Origin: Thermosulfurimonas marina
GTDB taxonomy: Bacteria > Desulfobacterota > Thermodesulfobacteria > Thermodesulfobacteriales > Thermodesulfobacteriaceae
Reading direction: 5' to 3'
DNA: 64,000 nucleotides
NCBI RefSeq assembly: GCF_012317585.1
Contig: NZ_CP042909.1
Span: forward strand, 1,178,001 to 1,242,000
This document shows positions 1-7,568 of the stretch, piece after piece. The position numbers were made by a program, and so were the translations under genes. Under the pieces are notes generated by a model. That model had not been told where the DNA came from. It saw nothing but the letters and a program-made list of their open reading frames with translations, and searched no databases. Every line of letters begins with the position of its first letter. Positions within the stretch are counted from its first letter, which is position 1.

Positions 1-266
1 CCGAGGTCCTGGAGGTCCTGGAGTCTGGGGCCGGGCGTTCCCTGGTGCTGGCGGCCAAAAAGGCCAAGTTTTTGAAGGAGGACTTTTCCCCCCATTTTTC
101 GGTAAAGAATATGCTCAAAGACCTGGACTATCTTTCGGAGATGGCCCGCAAGATCCGGAAAGGACTTCCGGTGACCGCTGAGGTCCGGGAGCTTTACCGG
201 AGCGCCCTGCGCCGCGATCCGGAAAAGGATTTTCTCCTGGTATGGGAGGTCCTCCGCGACCTATAA
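1..266 (+). CDS. 3-hydroxyisobutyrate dehydrogenase-family oxidoreductase, C-terminal end (5' partial)
   Basis: The frame is open from base 3 to a TAA at 264-266, so the gene starts outside the window. The visible 87 residues are helical. A hydrophobic helix leads into the segment FSVKNMLKDLDYLSEMARK, a later G-LPVTAEV stretch and a Y-RSAL segment. In the 3-hydroxyisobutyrate / beta-hydroxyacid dehydrogenase family, the C-terminal all-alpha domain carries the catalytic Lys-Asp helix (KD-L) followed by a 'P' segment facing the substrate. The KDLDY motif and spacing fit. These enzymes oxidise beta-hydroxyacids or reduce short aldehydes with NAD(P)H; the substrate cannot be told from this fragment. 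Its stop overlaps the 3' end of the convergent methyltransferase gene by 6 bp. The family call rests on the C-terminal domain only. Confidence 0.6.
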   Translation, partial: EVLEVLESGAGRSLVLAAKKAKFLKEDFSPHFSVKNMLKDLDYLSEMARKIRKGLPVTAEVRELYRSALRRDPEKDFLLVWEVLRDL

Positions 267-1364
267 ACCCTTTAGAAAGGCGCAGCGGAGGCCCCCATGT
301 TCGGTGACCAGGAGAGTCCGGAAGGTGAGGCCGGTCAGCTTCTCTAAGGCCCTTTTCCGGTGAGAGGGAAAGATGAGGGTGAGCCGCCAGCCGGAAAAGC
401 GTTGACGGAGGATTTCTCCCAGCGTGCGGTAAAGGCCCTCCGGGTTCCGAAGACGCACTCTCCGGCCATAGGGAGGATCGGTTACCAGGTAGCCCGGGCC
501 GCCTTTCGGGGGCGCTAAAGTTTTTAGCTCACACTGGAATACCTTTACCCAGGCCGAAAGGCCCAGGGCTTCCAGGTTTTTCCGGGTGGCGGAGACCATG
601 TCCTCGGAGGCGTCAGCCGCGAAGATGAGCGGTTGGGCCGGAGGAGGCTTTTCTCGGGCCCGGGCCTTCTCCTTGAGGGCTTCCCACAGTTCGCGTGGAA
701 AGTGAGGCCAGGCCTCAAAAGGAAAGCGGCGCAGGAGCCCCGGAGCCCTTCCTGCGGCCAGCATGGCCGCTTCGGCCGGAATGGTCCCGGTGCCGCAGAA
801 GGGGTCAAGGAGGGGGGCCTCCCTTTCCCAGCCCGAGGCCAGTACCAGAGCCGCGGCCAGATTTTCTCTTAAGGCCGTGAGCCCTTGGCCTATCTTGTAG
901 CCTCGGCGAAAGAGATCCCCCGAGGGGTCAAGACTTATAGTGCAGACATCCTTTACCACCCGCACCACCACGGCCAGCTCTTCTTCTCCTTCCCGAATGG
1001 ACCTTCCCCGCTTCCGGGAAACCACTTCCTCCAAACGTTCCCTGATGGCCCCCTCGTGATAAAGACGAGAACGATAGGAAGTTACCCGAAACCGGACGCG
1101 GAAATTTTCGGGAATCCAGATCTCCCAAGGGATTTTTGCGGCCTGACGCTTGAGCTCCCCGAAGGTTTCCGCTCGGAAACGGGCCAGGCGCAGCAGAATG
1201 CGGCTCGCCACCCGCAGCCAGAGGTGGGCCAGAAGCATCTCTCGCCAAAGCCCTTGAAAGACCACCCCTCCTTCGATCTTTTTTCCCGAAAGGCCCAGGG
1301 CTTGAAGCTCTTGGGCCACAAAATCTTCCAGCCCCGGAGGACAGACCGCCAGAAACTCCCACAT
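261..1364 (-). CDS. THUMP-domain class I RNA methyltransferase (RlmL/TrmN-like)
   Basis: This 367-residue protein has an N-terminal THUMP RNA-binding region, about residues 40-150, and a C-terminal Rossmann methyltransferase. The SAM/N6-adenine-type motifs are visible as DPFCGTGT starting near residue 187 and TDPPYG near residue 295. That pairing is typical of the RlmL N-terminal half and the YpsC family, which make m2G in 23S rRNA; a tRNA m2G enzyme (TrmN/Trm14) is the main alternative. I chose the ATG at 1364 because it has a GGAG box seven bases upstream and begins MWEFLAVCPPGLEDF, which matches the usual family start; an in-frame TTG 66 bases upstream lacks a ribosome site. It is divergent from the molybdoenzyme gene. 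Its 3' end overlaps the preceding plus-strand gene by 6 bp. Confidence 0.85.
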   Translation of the reverse strand: MWEFLAVCPPGLEDFVAQELQALGLSGKKIEGGVVFQGLWREMLLAHLWLRVASRILLRLARFRAETFGELKRQAAKIPWEIWIPENFRVRFRVTSYRSRLYHEGAIRERLEEVVSRKRGRSIREGEEELAVVVRVVKDVCTISLDPSGDLFRRGYKIGQGLTALRENLAAALVLASGWEREAPLLDPFCGTGTIPAEAAMLAAGRAPGLLRRFPFEAWPHFPRELWEALKEKARAREKPPPAQPLIFAADASEDMVSATRKNLEALGLSAWVKVFQCELKTLAPPKGGPGYLVTDPPYGRRVRLRNPEGLYRTLGEILRQRFSGWRLTLIFPSHRKRALEKLTGLTFRTLLVTEHGGLRCAFLKGL

Positions 1365-1473
1365 TTTGCCCTCTCCGAAGACCAAACTATAGCCTCTCAA
1401 GAATCTCGAGAGGTTTTTATGATAGGTCAAATCGATAATTTTTACAAGTGTACTTTAATAAAAACAGTATTAA

Positions 1474-1501
1474 TTGCAAAATCGATCGTTATGATTAAAA
1501 T
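1474..1501 (+). promoter_or_regulatory. Putative sigma-70 promoter of the molybdoenzyme operon
   Basis: TTGCAA (1474-1479) and TAAAAT (1496-1501) are separated by 16 bp, inside an unusually AT-rich intergenic stretch (about 1415-1515) in a GC-rich neighbourhood. The start codon at 1535 lies 33 bases further on. The stretch also contains a repeated AAATCGAT motif (about 1428 and 1478) and an imperfect palindrome around AAGTGTACTT (1446-1455) that could bind a regulator. No recognised operator could be named. Confidence 0.45.
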
Positions 1502-1534
1502 TGCCGATCAATTTGGGGCGAATTGGAGGAGGGG

Positions 1535-4500
1535 ATGTTCGGGCGCAGGGATTTTCTCAAGCTGGTGGGAGGGGTACTCCTTTGGAGTGGTGTGGGCCCA
1601 GCGGAAAAAGTCTTGGCTGCGGCGGGGATAAGCTTCGCGTCTCAGAGATGTATCGGTTGTCAGGCTTGTGTGCTGGCTTGTCAGAATGCCCGGGGGCTCT
1701 CTCCGGAGGAGCGGTTTGCAGAGATCCGCTTTGTGGAGTGGGGCCGTTTCCCTCAAGTGCGCGGAAGGTTTGAAAGGAAGCTCACCGGTTGCGATCTCTG
1801 TGTGGGGCGGCCCTGGCCTCCAGTTTGCGTGCAGGTCTGTCCCACCGGGGCTTTGTATCTGGCAGGAATCCCCAAAAAGGCGCCCCCCGTTCTAAAGAAC
1901 GGGGAGCGGCTGATCCATACGGTTTGTCTGGCCTGCAATGCCAGGTGCGGACTACGGGTCAGGGTGCAGGGGGCGCGGCCGGTTTCCTTTGAGGGGAACC
2001 CTTATCATCCTTACAATCGGGCCGCGGGTGGACCGTTGGCGTATGAGAGCCCCTTGAAAGTGGCCCTTTCCGAACCTGCGGCCACCTGCGGAAAACCTCA
2101 GTGTGATCTGGATTATCTAGAAAACCCCTATCGACTGCGGGTGCCCCTTAAGCGGAACGGACCGCGAGGTTCAGGAAGGTTTAGACCCATCTCCTGGGAG
2201 ACCCTTATAAGGGAGATCGCCGAGGGCGGAAGGCTCTTTGCCCATCTTGGGGACAAGCGGCACTATCCCGGTCTTAAAGAAATCCTTTCCGACGAACCCT
2301 TAGATCCTTCGGCTCCAGAACTCGGCTCCCGGCGCAATCAGCTGGTATGGCTCACCGGGCGTTCCCAGGGCGGACGCAAACACTTTATTGCCCGCTTTGT
2401 GGAACAAGCTGTAGGTTCGGTGAACCACATAGCACACACGGACATCTGTGGTCTGGGATTTCGTATGGGGAATTACATACTCACCGACGGTGCTGCGGTA
2501 GAGATGAAGGGGGACGTGAAGAGGGCCCGCTATCTTCTGGTCTTTGGGGCCAACTTCTTTGCCGCCGGACAGCCGGGGCTTTCCACCCTGGGGGCGCTAC
2601 TGGCCCAACGGGTTGCCTCCGGAAAGTGCCGGGTAGTCCTGGTGGATCCCCGAGGCCACGAAGGCCTCTCTATTGTTCATGAGTGGCTTCCTGTGCGTCC
2701 CGGAGAAGACGGGGCCCTTGCCCTAGGTCTGGCCCGGGTGCTTCTTGAGGAAGGACTTTATGACCGGGAGTTCCTGAGCCTGCCATCTCTTTCCGCGGCC
2801 CAGGCCGCCGGAAGAAACGTTTTTACCAACGCCACCCATCTGGTGGTGGTCGAGGAGGACCATCCCCTTTACGGGCGTTTCCTCCGGGTGCGGGATCTCT
2901 CCCATCTTGAGGGAGAGGCCGAAGAACCTGTGGTGCGGACGGAAAAGGGGCTTTTGGCCGCCGGGCAGGCCCCCCGCGCGGAGCTTTTCTGGGAGGGGCG
3001 GGTGTCCCTCCGGGAGGGGCATGCGGTCCGGGTGCGCACGGCCTTTTCCCTTCTTAAAGAAGCGGTCTTGGAGCACCCTCTCGGCCACTATGCTGAGCGA
3101 GCCGGGATCCCGGAGGACACCCTTCGCCGGGTGGCCCGGGAGTTTGCTGCAGCTGCTCCCTATGCGGCGGCCTTTGCCTATCACGGAGGGGGAAACTATC
3201 TGGGTGGGGCTTACGCCAGCTACGGCATCGCCCTTCTCAACCTTTTGGTGGGAAACGTCAACCGCCGTGGAGGGTATTTGCCCCAAGGGCCCGGGGCTGC
3301 AGACTGGCGCCAGGGACCCTACAACCTTAAAGATTTCCCTGGGGCCCGGAAACCCCGGGGAGTGAGGATTTCCCGAGAAAAGGCTGCCTACGAGGGAACC
3401 TCGGAATTTCGGCGCCGAGGTTATCCGGCCCCCCTTCCCTGGTTCCCCTTTACCAAGGGAGGCCTCTCGGTCTCGGCCCTCGAAGGGATTGCCCGGGGAT
3501 ATCCTTATCCCATCAAGATCTTGGTGACTTATTTTTTTAATCCGGTCTATAGCGTGCCCGGAGGCAAGCGTTACGAGGAAGTGCTCTCCGATCCGGAAAG
3601 AGTGCCCCTTTATATTTCCATCGATCTCACGGTAAACGAGACCAACATCTTTGCGGACTATATCGTTCCAGATGTGACTTATCTTGAAGGCCACTACGGT
3701 TTCCTCACTCCCCATGCCCCGGGAGAATGTTTTACGGCCGTGCGTACCCCGGTGGTGGAGCCCCGTACTGGACGCACCCCTGACGGGCGGCCTTTTTGTC
3801 TGGAGACCTTTCTCATTGATCTTGCCGAATACTTAGGGCTTCCCGGCTTCGGAAAGGGGGCCATTCCTGGGCGGGATGGAAGGAAGTATCCCCTGCATCG
3901 GGCCGAGGACTTTTACCTGCGGGGGGTGGCCAATCTTGCCGAAAACGCCGGGGTGCCGGAGGCCCCGGTGGAGGAGGTGCGTTTTGTGGAAAGAAATTAT
4001 CCCGTAGCCGCACACCGCGAGATACTCCAAGAGAAGGAATGGCGCAGGGCCTGCACGGTGCTTTCCCGGGGTGGGGTCTTTCGGTCGGAGGATTCCCTCT
4101 TTGACTCCCAGGGCAATATGCGCTCGGTGCTCTCTGGAAAGGTCCTCTGTGTCTGGAACGAGCGTCTGGCCACTTCCGGTCCGGGCCTTTCTCCGGAGCG
4201 CTTCCACGGCACGGTGCGTTATCGGGAAAGATCCAGCGGAGATTCGGGGCAATTTCCCTTTTTCCTGGTGACCTATAAACTCCCTCTCCATACTCAGTCG
4301 CGGACTATTTGTTATCGTAAAGCCCTGGCCCTTCTTCCGGAACCTCCTCTTTATTTGAATCCTGAGGACGCCCGGCGCCTTAAAATTTCCGATGGGGAGA
4401 GGGTGCGTCTGGTCTCCGGGGCCTGCCCGGAGGGACTGCTGGTCACGGCCCGTCTCTCCCAAAGGGTACGGCCAGGGTGCGTGGCCCTAGCCCATCATTA

Positions 4501-4714
4501 CGGGCACTGGCAACACGGGGCAAGCGAAATGAAAATCGAGGGGGCGGCGGAGGCCCTCTTTGGGGGATCAAAAGTGGCCCGAGGAGAGAAGGTGCTCCGG
4601 GATCCGGCTCGCGCTCGCGGGGCAGCCCCTAATCTTTTGGCCGAGGTGCGGCTAGATCTCCTCGGGGGCATTCCCGACTTCAGCCTCCACCGGGTGCGTG
4701 TGGAAAAACTTTAA
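1535..4714 (+). CDS. ttrA: TtrA-like molybdopterin oxidoreductase with N-terminal Tat signal and fused ferredoxin domain
   Basis: This 1059-residue exported molybdoenzyme starts MFGRRDFLK, a twin-arginine Tat signal. Residues 39-49 hold CxxCxxCxxxC and residues 86-102 hold CxxC-x8-CxxxCP, ligands for two [4Fe-4S] clusters of DmsB/TtrB type. The catalytic subunit follows, with CxxCxxxC at 131-138. Its fourth Cys is probably C185 or C190, as in tetrathionate reductase A, where it lies far downstream. NPYHPYN, the long PLKR-GPRGSG segment and HTDICG with C305 as likely Mo ligand also match TtrA. Tetrathionate reductases reduce S4O6(2-) to thiosulfate in the periplasm; another sulfur or arsenic oxyanion is possible. 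Normally TtrB is separate and TtrC anchors the complex; neither is adjacent here. ATG 1535 was chosen for the GGAGG before it and for the signal. Confidence 0.8.
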   Translation: MFGRRDFLKLVGGVLLWSGVGPAEKVLAAAGISFASQRCIGCQACVLACQNARGLSPEERFAEIRFVEWGRFPQVRGRFERKLTGCDLCVGRPWPPVCVQVCPTGALYLAGIPKKAPPVLKNGERLIHTVCLACNARCGLRVRVQGARPVSFEGNPYHPYNRAAGGPLAYESPLKVALSEPAATCGKPQCDLDYLENPYRLRVPLKRNGPRGSGRFRPISWETLIREIAEGGRLFAHLGDKRHYPGLKEILSDEPLDPSAPELGSRRNQLVWLTGRSQGGRKHFIARFVEQAVGSVNHIAHTDICGLGFRMGNYILTDGAAVEMKGDVKRARYLLVFGANFFAAGQPGLSTLGALLAQRVASGKCRVVLVDPRGHEGLSIVHEWLPVRPGEDGALALGLARVLLEEGLYDREFLSLPSLSAAQAAGRNVFTNATHLVVVEEDHPLYGRFLRVRDLSHLEGEAEEPVVRTEKGLLAAGQAPRAELFWEGRVSLREGHAVRVRTAFSLLKEAVLEHPLGHYAERAGIPEDTLRRVAREFAAAAPYAAAFAYHGGGNYLGGAYASYGIALLNLLVGNVNRRGGYLPQGPGAADWRQGPYNLKDFPGARKPRGVRISREKAAYEGTSEFRRRGYPAPLPWFPFTKGGLSVSALEGIARGYPYPIKILVTYFFNPVYSVPGGKRYEEVLSDPERVPLYISIDLTVNETNIFADYIVPDVTYLEGHYGFLTPHAPGECFTAVRTPVVEPRTGRTPDGRPFCLETFLIDLAEYLGLPGFGKGAIPGRDGRKYPLHRAEDFYLRGVANLAENAGVPEAPVEEVRFVERNYPVAAHREILQEKEWRRACTVLSRGGVFRSEDSLFDSQGNMRSVLSGKVLCVWNERLATSGPGLSPERFHGTVRYRERSSGDSGQFPFFLVTYKLPLHTQSRTICYRKALALLPEPPLYLNPEDARRLKISDGERVRLVSGACPEGLLVTARLSQRVRPGCVALAHHYGHWQHGASEMKIEGAAEALFGGSKVARGEKVLRDPARARGAAPNLLAEVRLDLLGGIPDFSLHRVRVEKL

Positions 4715-4725
4715 AGGAGGTCCCC

Positions 4726-5751
4726 ATGAGAAAAGGAAATAGCTTGGTATTGGTGGTCCTTCTTTTGTTTTGTTGGATTGTTTCCGTCCGGGCTGCAGAA
4801 CAAGTCTCCGGCTGGGTGACCTGGAGGGTGGGGCTCAAGCCTTCAGAGGGGACGCAGCGCATCCGCCTGTGGCTCCCCTATCCCCCCACCAATGCCTGGC
4901 AGCGGATTTCTTCTCCCCGCGTTTACGGAAACTACGACTATCAAGGGACTTTTACCGACGAGAAAGGCAATCTCGTCCTTTATTTTGAATGGCACAAACT
5001 GGAGGGCCCTGCGCCAGAGGTCGTGGTGAGCTATCGGGTGGAGTGTCGGGAGCGGGTGGCCCGGGACTTTGAACGAGAAAAGGACCTTCCGGTGGACCGG
5101 GCCGCTTTTAAGGAGGCCCTTTCAAGTAACGCCTATATTGATCTCCGGGACCCTCGTCTGAAGGCCATCTTGGCCCAAATCCTTCCCGGAAAACGCACGG
5201 CAGTGGAAAAGGCCCGGGCCATCTACGACTGGGTGGTGAGGAATATGCGGCGTGACCCCCGGGTCAAGGGTTGTGGCCCGGGGCTGATCTGTAATACTCT
5301 CAGCCGGCGCTGCGGAAAGTGCGCAGACCTCAATTCCGTTTTTGTGGCCCTTTGCCGGGCCGCGGGCGTTCCGGCTCGAGAAATCTTCGGTCTGAGGCTC
5401 TCCCGAGAGGTTCGAGACACTCTCTCCGGGGGTCAGCACTGCTGGGCGGAATTTTATGTCCCGGGCTACGGATGGGTGCCGGCAGATCCGGCCGATGTCC
5501 TCAAGGCGGCCTTGGTCAAGGGGGTCTCCCCCACCGGTCCAGAGCTGGCCTCCTTAAGGGAATATTTTTTTGGGGCGGTGGAACCTTATCGGATAGAGCT
5601 TTCTCGGGGCCGGGGCCTGCGGCTCAATCCCCCTCAGGCCGGCCCACCGGTCAACTATTTCGCCTATCCCTATGTGGAATTCGACGATCAGCCTGTAGAT
5701 CCCTTCGGCCCGGAGGTGGACTTGGAGATCCTCTGGGAGCGAGCTAAATAA
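4726..5751 (+). CDS. Secreted transglutaminase-like domain protein
   Basis: This 341-residue protein begins with a signal peptide (residues 1-23, hydrophobic LVLVVLLLFCW, cleavage after VRA). A beta-rich N-terminal half of about 110 residues precedes a transglutaminase-like papain-fold core. The catalytic triad is visible: C199 in RRCGKCADLNSVF, H238 in GQHCWAEFY and D254 in PADPAD. The Cys-rich lead-in (GCGPGLIC) is common in bacterial secreted members. These proteins usually act as periplasmic peptidases or peptide-crosslinking enzymes; the substrate is unknown. It starts 11 bp after ttrA with an AAAGGAGG box and is followed after 6 bp by a methyltransferase gene, so the three probably form one operon. 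A role in maturing or holding the exported molybdoenzyme is only a guess from position. Confidence 0.8.
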   Translation: MRKGNSLVLVVLLLFCWIVSVRAAEQVSGWVTWRVGLKPSEGTQRIRLWLPYPPTNAWQRISSPRVYGNYDYQGTFTDEKGNLVLYFEWHKLEGPAPEVVVSYRVECRERVARDFEREKDLPVDRAAFKEALSSNAYIDLRDPRLKAILAQILPGKRTAVEKARAIYDWVVRNMRRDPRVKGCGPGLICNTLSRRCGKCADLNSVFVALCRAAGVPAREIFGLRLSREVRDTLSGGQHCWAEFYVPGYGWVPADPADVLKAALVKGVSPTGPELASLREYFFGAVEPYRIELSRGRGLRLNPPQAGPPVNYFAYPYVEFDDQPVDPFGPEVDLEILWERAK

Positions 5752-5757
5752 GGTTTG

Positions 5758-6285
5758 ATGGAATGGCTGTTCTTGTTCGGGCTAGGGGCAGGGGTGGCGG
5801 CCCTCCTGCTCTATGCCCTCTCCGTGGTCCTGGTCCTCCCCAAGACGCGGGGGGCCATGTTTGTAGGGACCTCCCGGAGACGGATCCGGGCGGTTCTCGA
5901 GGCCCTGGAGCTTTCGCCCACCGCCCGGGTGGTGGATCTCGGCTGCGGGGACGGACGCTTTCTGCGGGCGGTGTGGCGGCGGTTTGGGGTACGGGCCTTA
6001 GGCTACGAGATCAATCCCCTGGCCTGGTTTCTGGCCCGGGGGCTTAATTTTCTTTTCCGGATTCCGGCAGAGGTGCGCTTTGGAGATTTCTGGGAGGCTG
6101 ATCTTTCGGACTATGACCTTATCTTCTGCTACCTCTTTCCGGACCTCATGTCCGCCCTTTCCGAAAAGATTTCTCGCGAGGCCCGGCCCGGGACTCTGGT
6201 AGTGAGCGCTAATTTTCCCCTTCCGGGTCTTAAGCCCCAGCGGGTCCTTCAGGTAGGGGAGCCCATCTATTTTTATCGGCTCTAG
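5758..6285 (+). CDS. Membrane-anchored class I SAM-dependent methyltransferase
   Basis: This 175-residue protein has one N-terminal transmembrane helix (about residues 5-24, LFGLGAGVAALLLYALSVVL). A Rossmann methyltransferase core follows, with motif I VVDLGCGDGRF around residues 59-69 and an acidic motif II (GYEINPLAW). The remaining motifs are short, and no substrate-binding domain is seen. Similar anchored small methyltransferases are widespread and uncharacterised. It starts 6 bp after the transglutaminase-like gene, with AGG four bases before the ATG, and is the last gene of the ttrA cluster. The RNase P RNA gene comes toward it from the other strand with a 13 bp gap. Confidence 0.75.
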   Translation: MEWLFLFGLGAGVAALLLYALSVVLVLPKTRGAMFVGTSRRRIRAVLEALELSPTARVVDLGCGDGRFLRAVWRRFGVRALGYEINPLAWFLARGLNFLFRIPAEVRFGDFWEADLSDYDLIFCYLFPDLMSALSEKISREARPGTLVVSANFPLPGLKPQRVLQVGEPIYFYRL

Positions 6286-6298
6286 TCTTAAAAAAGAG

Positions 6299-6682
6299 GG
6301 AGAGGGCCGGTCATAAGCCGGGTTCTGTAACCCGAAGGCCTTACGGCCTTCCGGGCGGCGGTCATTCCTCTGGGCGGCCGGTTGCCCGGCCGCTCTAGCG
6401 GCCTACCCGGGGGCTTCGGGCGGGCCACCCTCAAGCGCCCCCCTATGCGGCCTTTCTCCGGGCGGGGTTTGCCGTGCCTCCCTCCCTTGCGGGAGGGAGC
6501 GGTGGGCTCTTACCCCACCGTTTCACCCTTACCCCGGGCCAAGGCCCGAGGCGGTCTCTTTTCTGTGGCACTTTCCAGGGGTTACCCCCTCCGGGTGTTA
6601 CCCGGCGCCCTGCCCTGTGGAGCCCGGACTTTCCTCCGGAGGCCCGAAGACCTCCGGCGACCGCCGACCGACCCTCTCCCTT
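6299..6682 (-). ncRNA. rnpB: RNase P RNA (bacterial type A)
   Basis: Read on the minus strand, this is a complete RNase P RNA of about 384 nt. The P1 helix pairs the 5' GGGAGAGGGTCGGTC with the 3' GACCGGCCCTCTCCC. Conserved type A blocks appear in order: GAGGAAAGTCCGGGCTC, ACAGGGCAGGGCGCC-GGTAACACCCGG, AAACGGTGGGGTAAGAGCCC, GGCAAACCCCGCCCGGAG, the GGCCGCATAGG block and the 3' TACAGAACCCGGCTTATGAC. The gene ends in CTCTTTTTTAAG, giving a U-run at complement 6290-6297 that can act as terminator. It catalyses 5' maturation of tRNA precursors together with RnpA. Ends are set from the P1 helix and could be off by a few bases. Confidence 0.96.
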
Positions 6683-6687
6683 TCCAA

Positions 6688-6715
6688 ATTTAAGCCCTTC
6701 GCTCCCTCCTCTCAA
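6688..6715 (-). promoter_or_regulatory. Putative rnpB promoter
   Basis: On the minus strand, TTGAGA (complement 6710-6715) and TTAAAT (complement 6688-6693) are separated by 16 bp. The predicted 5' end of RNase P RNA lies about six bases after the -10 box, the expected distance for a sigma-70 start. Confidence 0.55.
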
Positions 6716-6722
6716 GGAGGGA
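6703..6722. repeat. Perfect 8-bp inverted repeat between rnpB and ku
   Basis: TCCCTCCT and AGGAGGGA flank a four-base CTCA spacer. The repeat covers the -35 box of rnpB on one strand and ends directly before a TTGAAG (6723-6728) that could be the -35 of ku on the other. It may be an operator or a transcribed hairpin. It lacks a T-run on either strand, so it is not a typical terminator. Confidence 0.5.
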
Positions 6723-6770
6723 TTGAAGAAGGGGGAAAAACTGAGGTAAAAAGGATAATAGGAGGAAACG

Positions 6771-7568
6771 ATGAAGGCCCTCTGGTCCGGGGTGCTCAAG
6801 ATTGGTCTGGTTACTATCCCGGTTAAGCTTTATCAGGCGGTGGTCAAACGTTCCCTCTCTTTCCATCTGGTCCATAAGGGCTGCGGCTCGCGCATCAATT
6901 ACCTCAAGTATTGTCCCCGTTGCGGGCGTACCCTGGAAGATGAGGAGATCCAGAGGGCCTATTTCCTGGATAAGGAACATTTCGTGATCATTGAAGACGA
7001 AGAGCTGGAGAATCTCCGTCCGGCCTCCACCAAGACCCTAGAGATCCGCTCTTTCGTGAAGCCCGAAGAAGTGCCTCCCATTTACTATGGGGATCCCTAT
7101 TATCTCCTTCCTGACGGGGAAGGGGCCCGGGAGGCCTTTGAGGTCTTTTATCTGGCCATGGAAAGACGGGGGCGGGCCGCTCTGGGTTCGGCGGTTATCC
7201 GTCAACGGGAGCATCCCTTTCTCTTAAGGCCCTATGAGGGGAAGCTGCTGGCCGCCAGTCTTCACTTTCAGCATGAGGTGGTGGCTGCGGAGGAACTGGG
7301 GCTGACCCTCGAGGAAGAAAAGGTAGACCCTCGCTATCTCCGGCTGGCCGAGGAACTGGTGGAAAGTTTTACCGAGCCCTTCCGGCCGGAGACCTTGGTG
7401 GATCACTATACCCAAGCCCTTCTGGAGCTCATTGAGGCCAAGGCCAAAGGGGAACGCTACGAGGTGCGCCCGGAGGAGGAGAGGGCCAAAGTCATCAGCT
7501 TTATGGAGGCCCTAGAGGCCAGCCTGCGGGAGGCCGACCGGCGCAAGAGGCTCAAGAAGGCCGCTTAA
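6771..7568 (+). CDS. ku: Bacterial Ku protein (NHEJ DNA-end binding)
   Basis: This 265-residue protein has the standard bacterial Ku length and opening, MKALWSGVLKIGLVTIPVKLY, with the family segment LHK-GCGSRINYLKYCP-CG. A CPxCGR pair and the EDEELENLRP motif of the Ku bridge region follow. The C-terminus is Lys/Arg-rich (ADRRKRLKKAA), as in other bacterial Ku proteins where it helps recruit ligase and bind DNA. It forms a homodimeric ring on DNA double-strand ends. An AGGAGG box lies seven bases before the ATG. The ligase gene starts on the base after its stop codon, so the two are surely co-transcribed. Confidence 0.95.
   Translation: MKALWSGVLKIGLVTIPVKLYQAVVKRSLSFHLVHKGCGSRINYLKYCPRCGRTLEDEEIQRAYFLDKEHFVIIEDEELENLRPASTKTLEIRSFVKPEEVPPIYYGDPYYLLPDGEGAREAFEVFYLAMERRGRAALGSAVIRQREHPFLLRPYEGKLLAASLHFQHEVVAAEELGLTLEEEKVDPRYLRLAEELVESFTEPFRPETLVDHYTQALLELIEAKAKGERYEVRPEEERAKVISFMEALEASLREADRRKRLKKAA

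Noticed and set aside
1391-1417. Rho-independent terminator (CCTCTC...GAGAGG followed by TTTTT)
   Set aside because: The stem is only six pairs and no plus-strand transcript is known to reach it; it lies in the start region of divergent genes. Recorded under the control region instead.
885-1631. A 248-codon plus-strand frame opposite the rRNA methyltransferase start
   Set aside because: It runs through the AT-rich gap and into the ttrA start in another frame, and its product has no recognisable pattern.
2723-3715. A 330-codon minus-strand frame inside the molybdoenzyme gene
   Set aside because: Low-complexity product with no motif, fully inside a conserved catalytic domain on the other strand.
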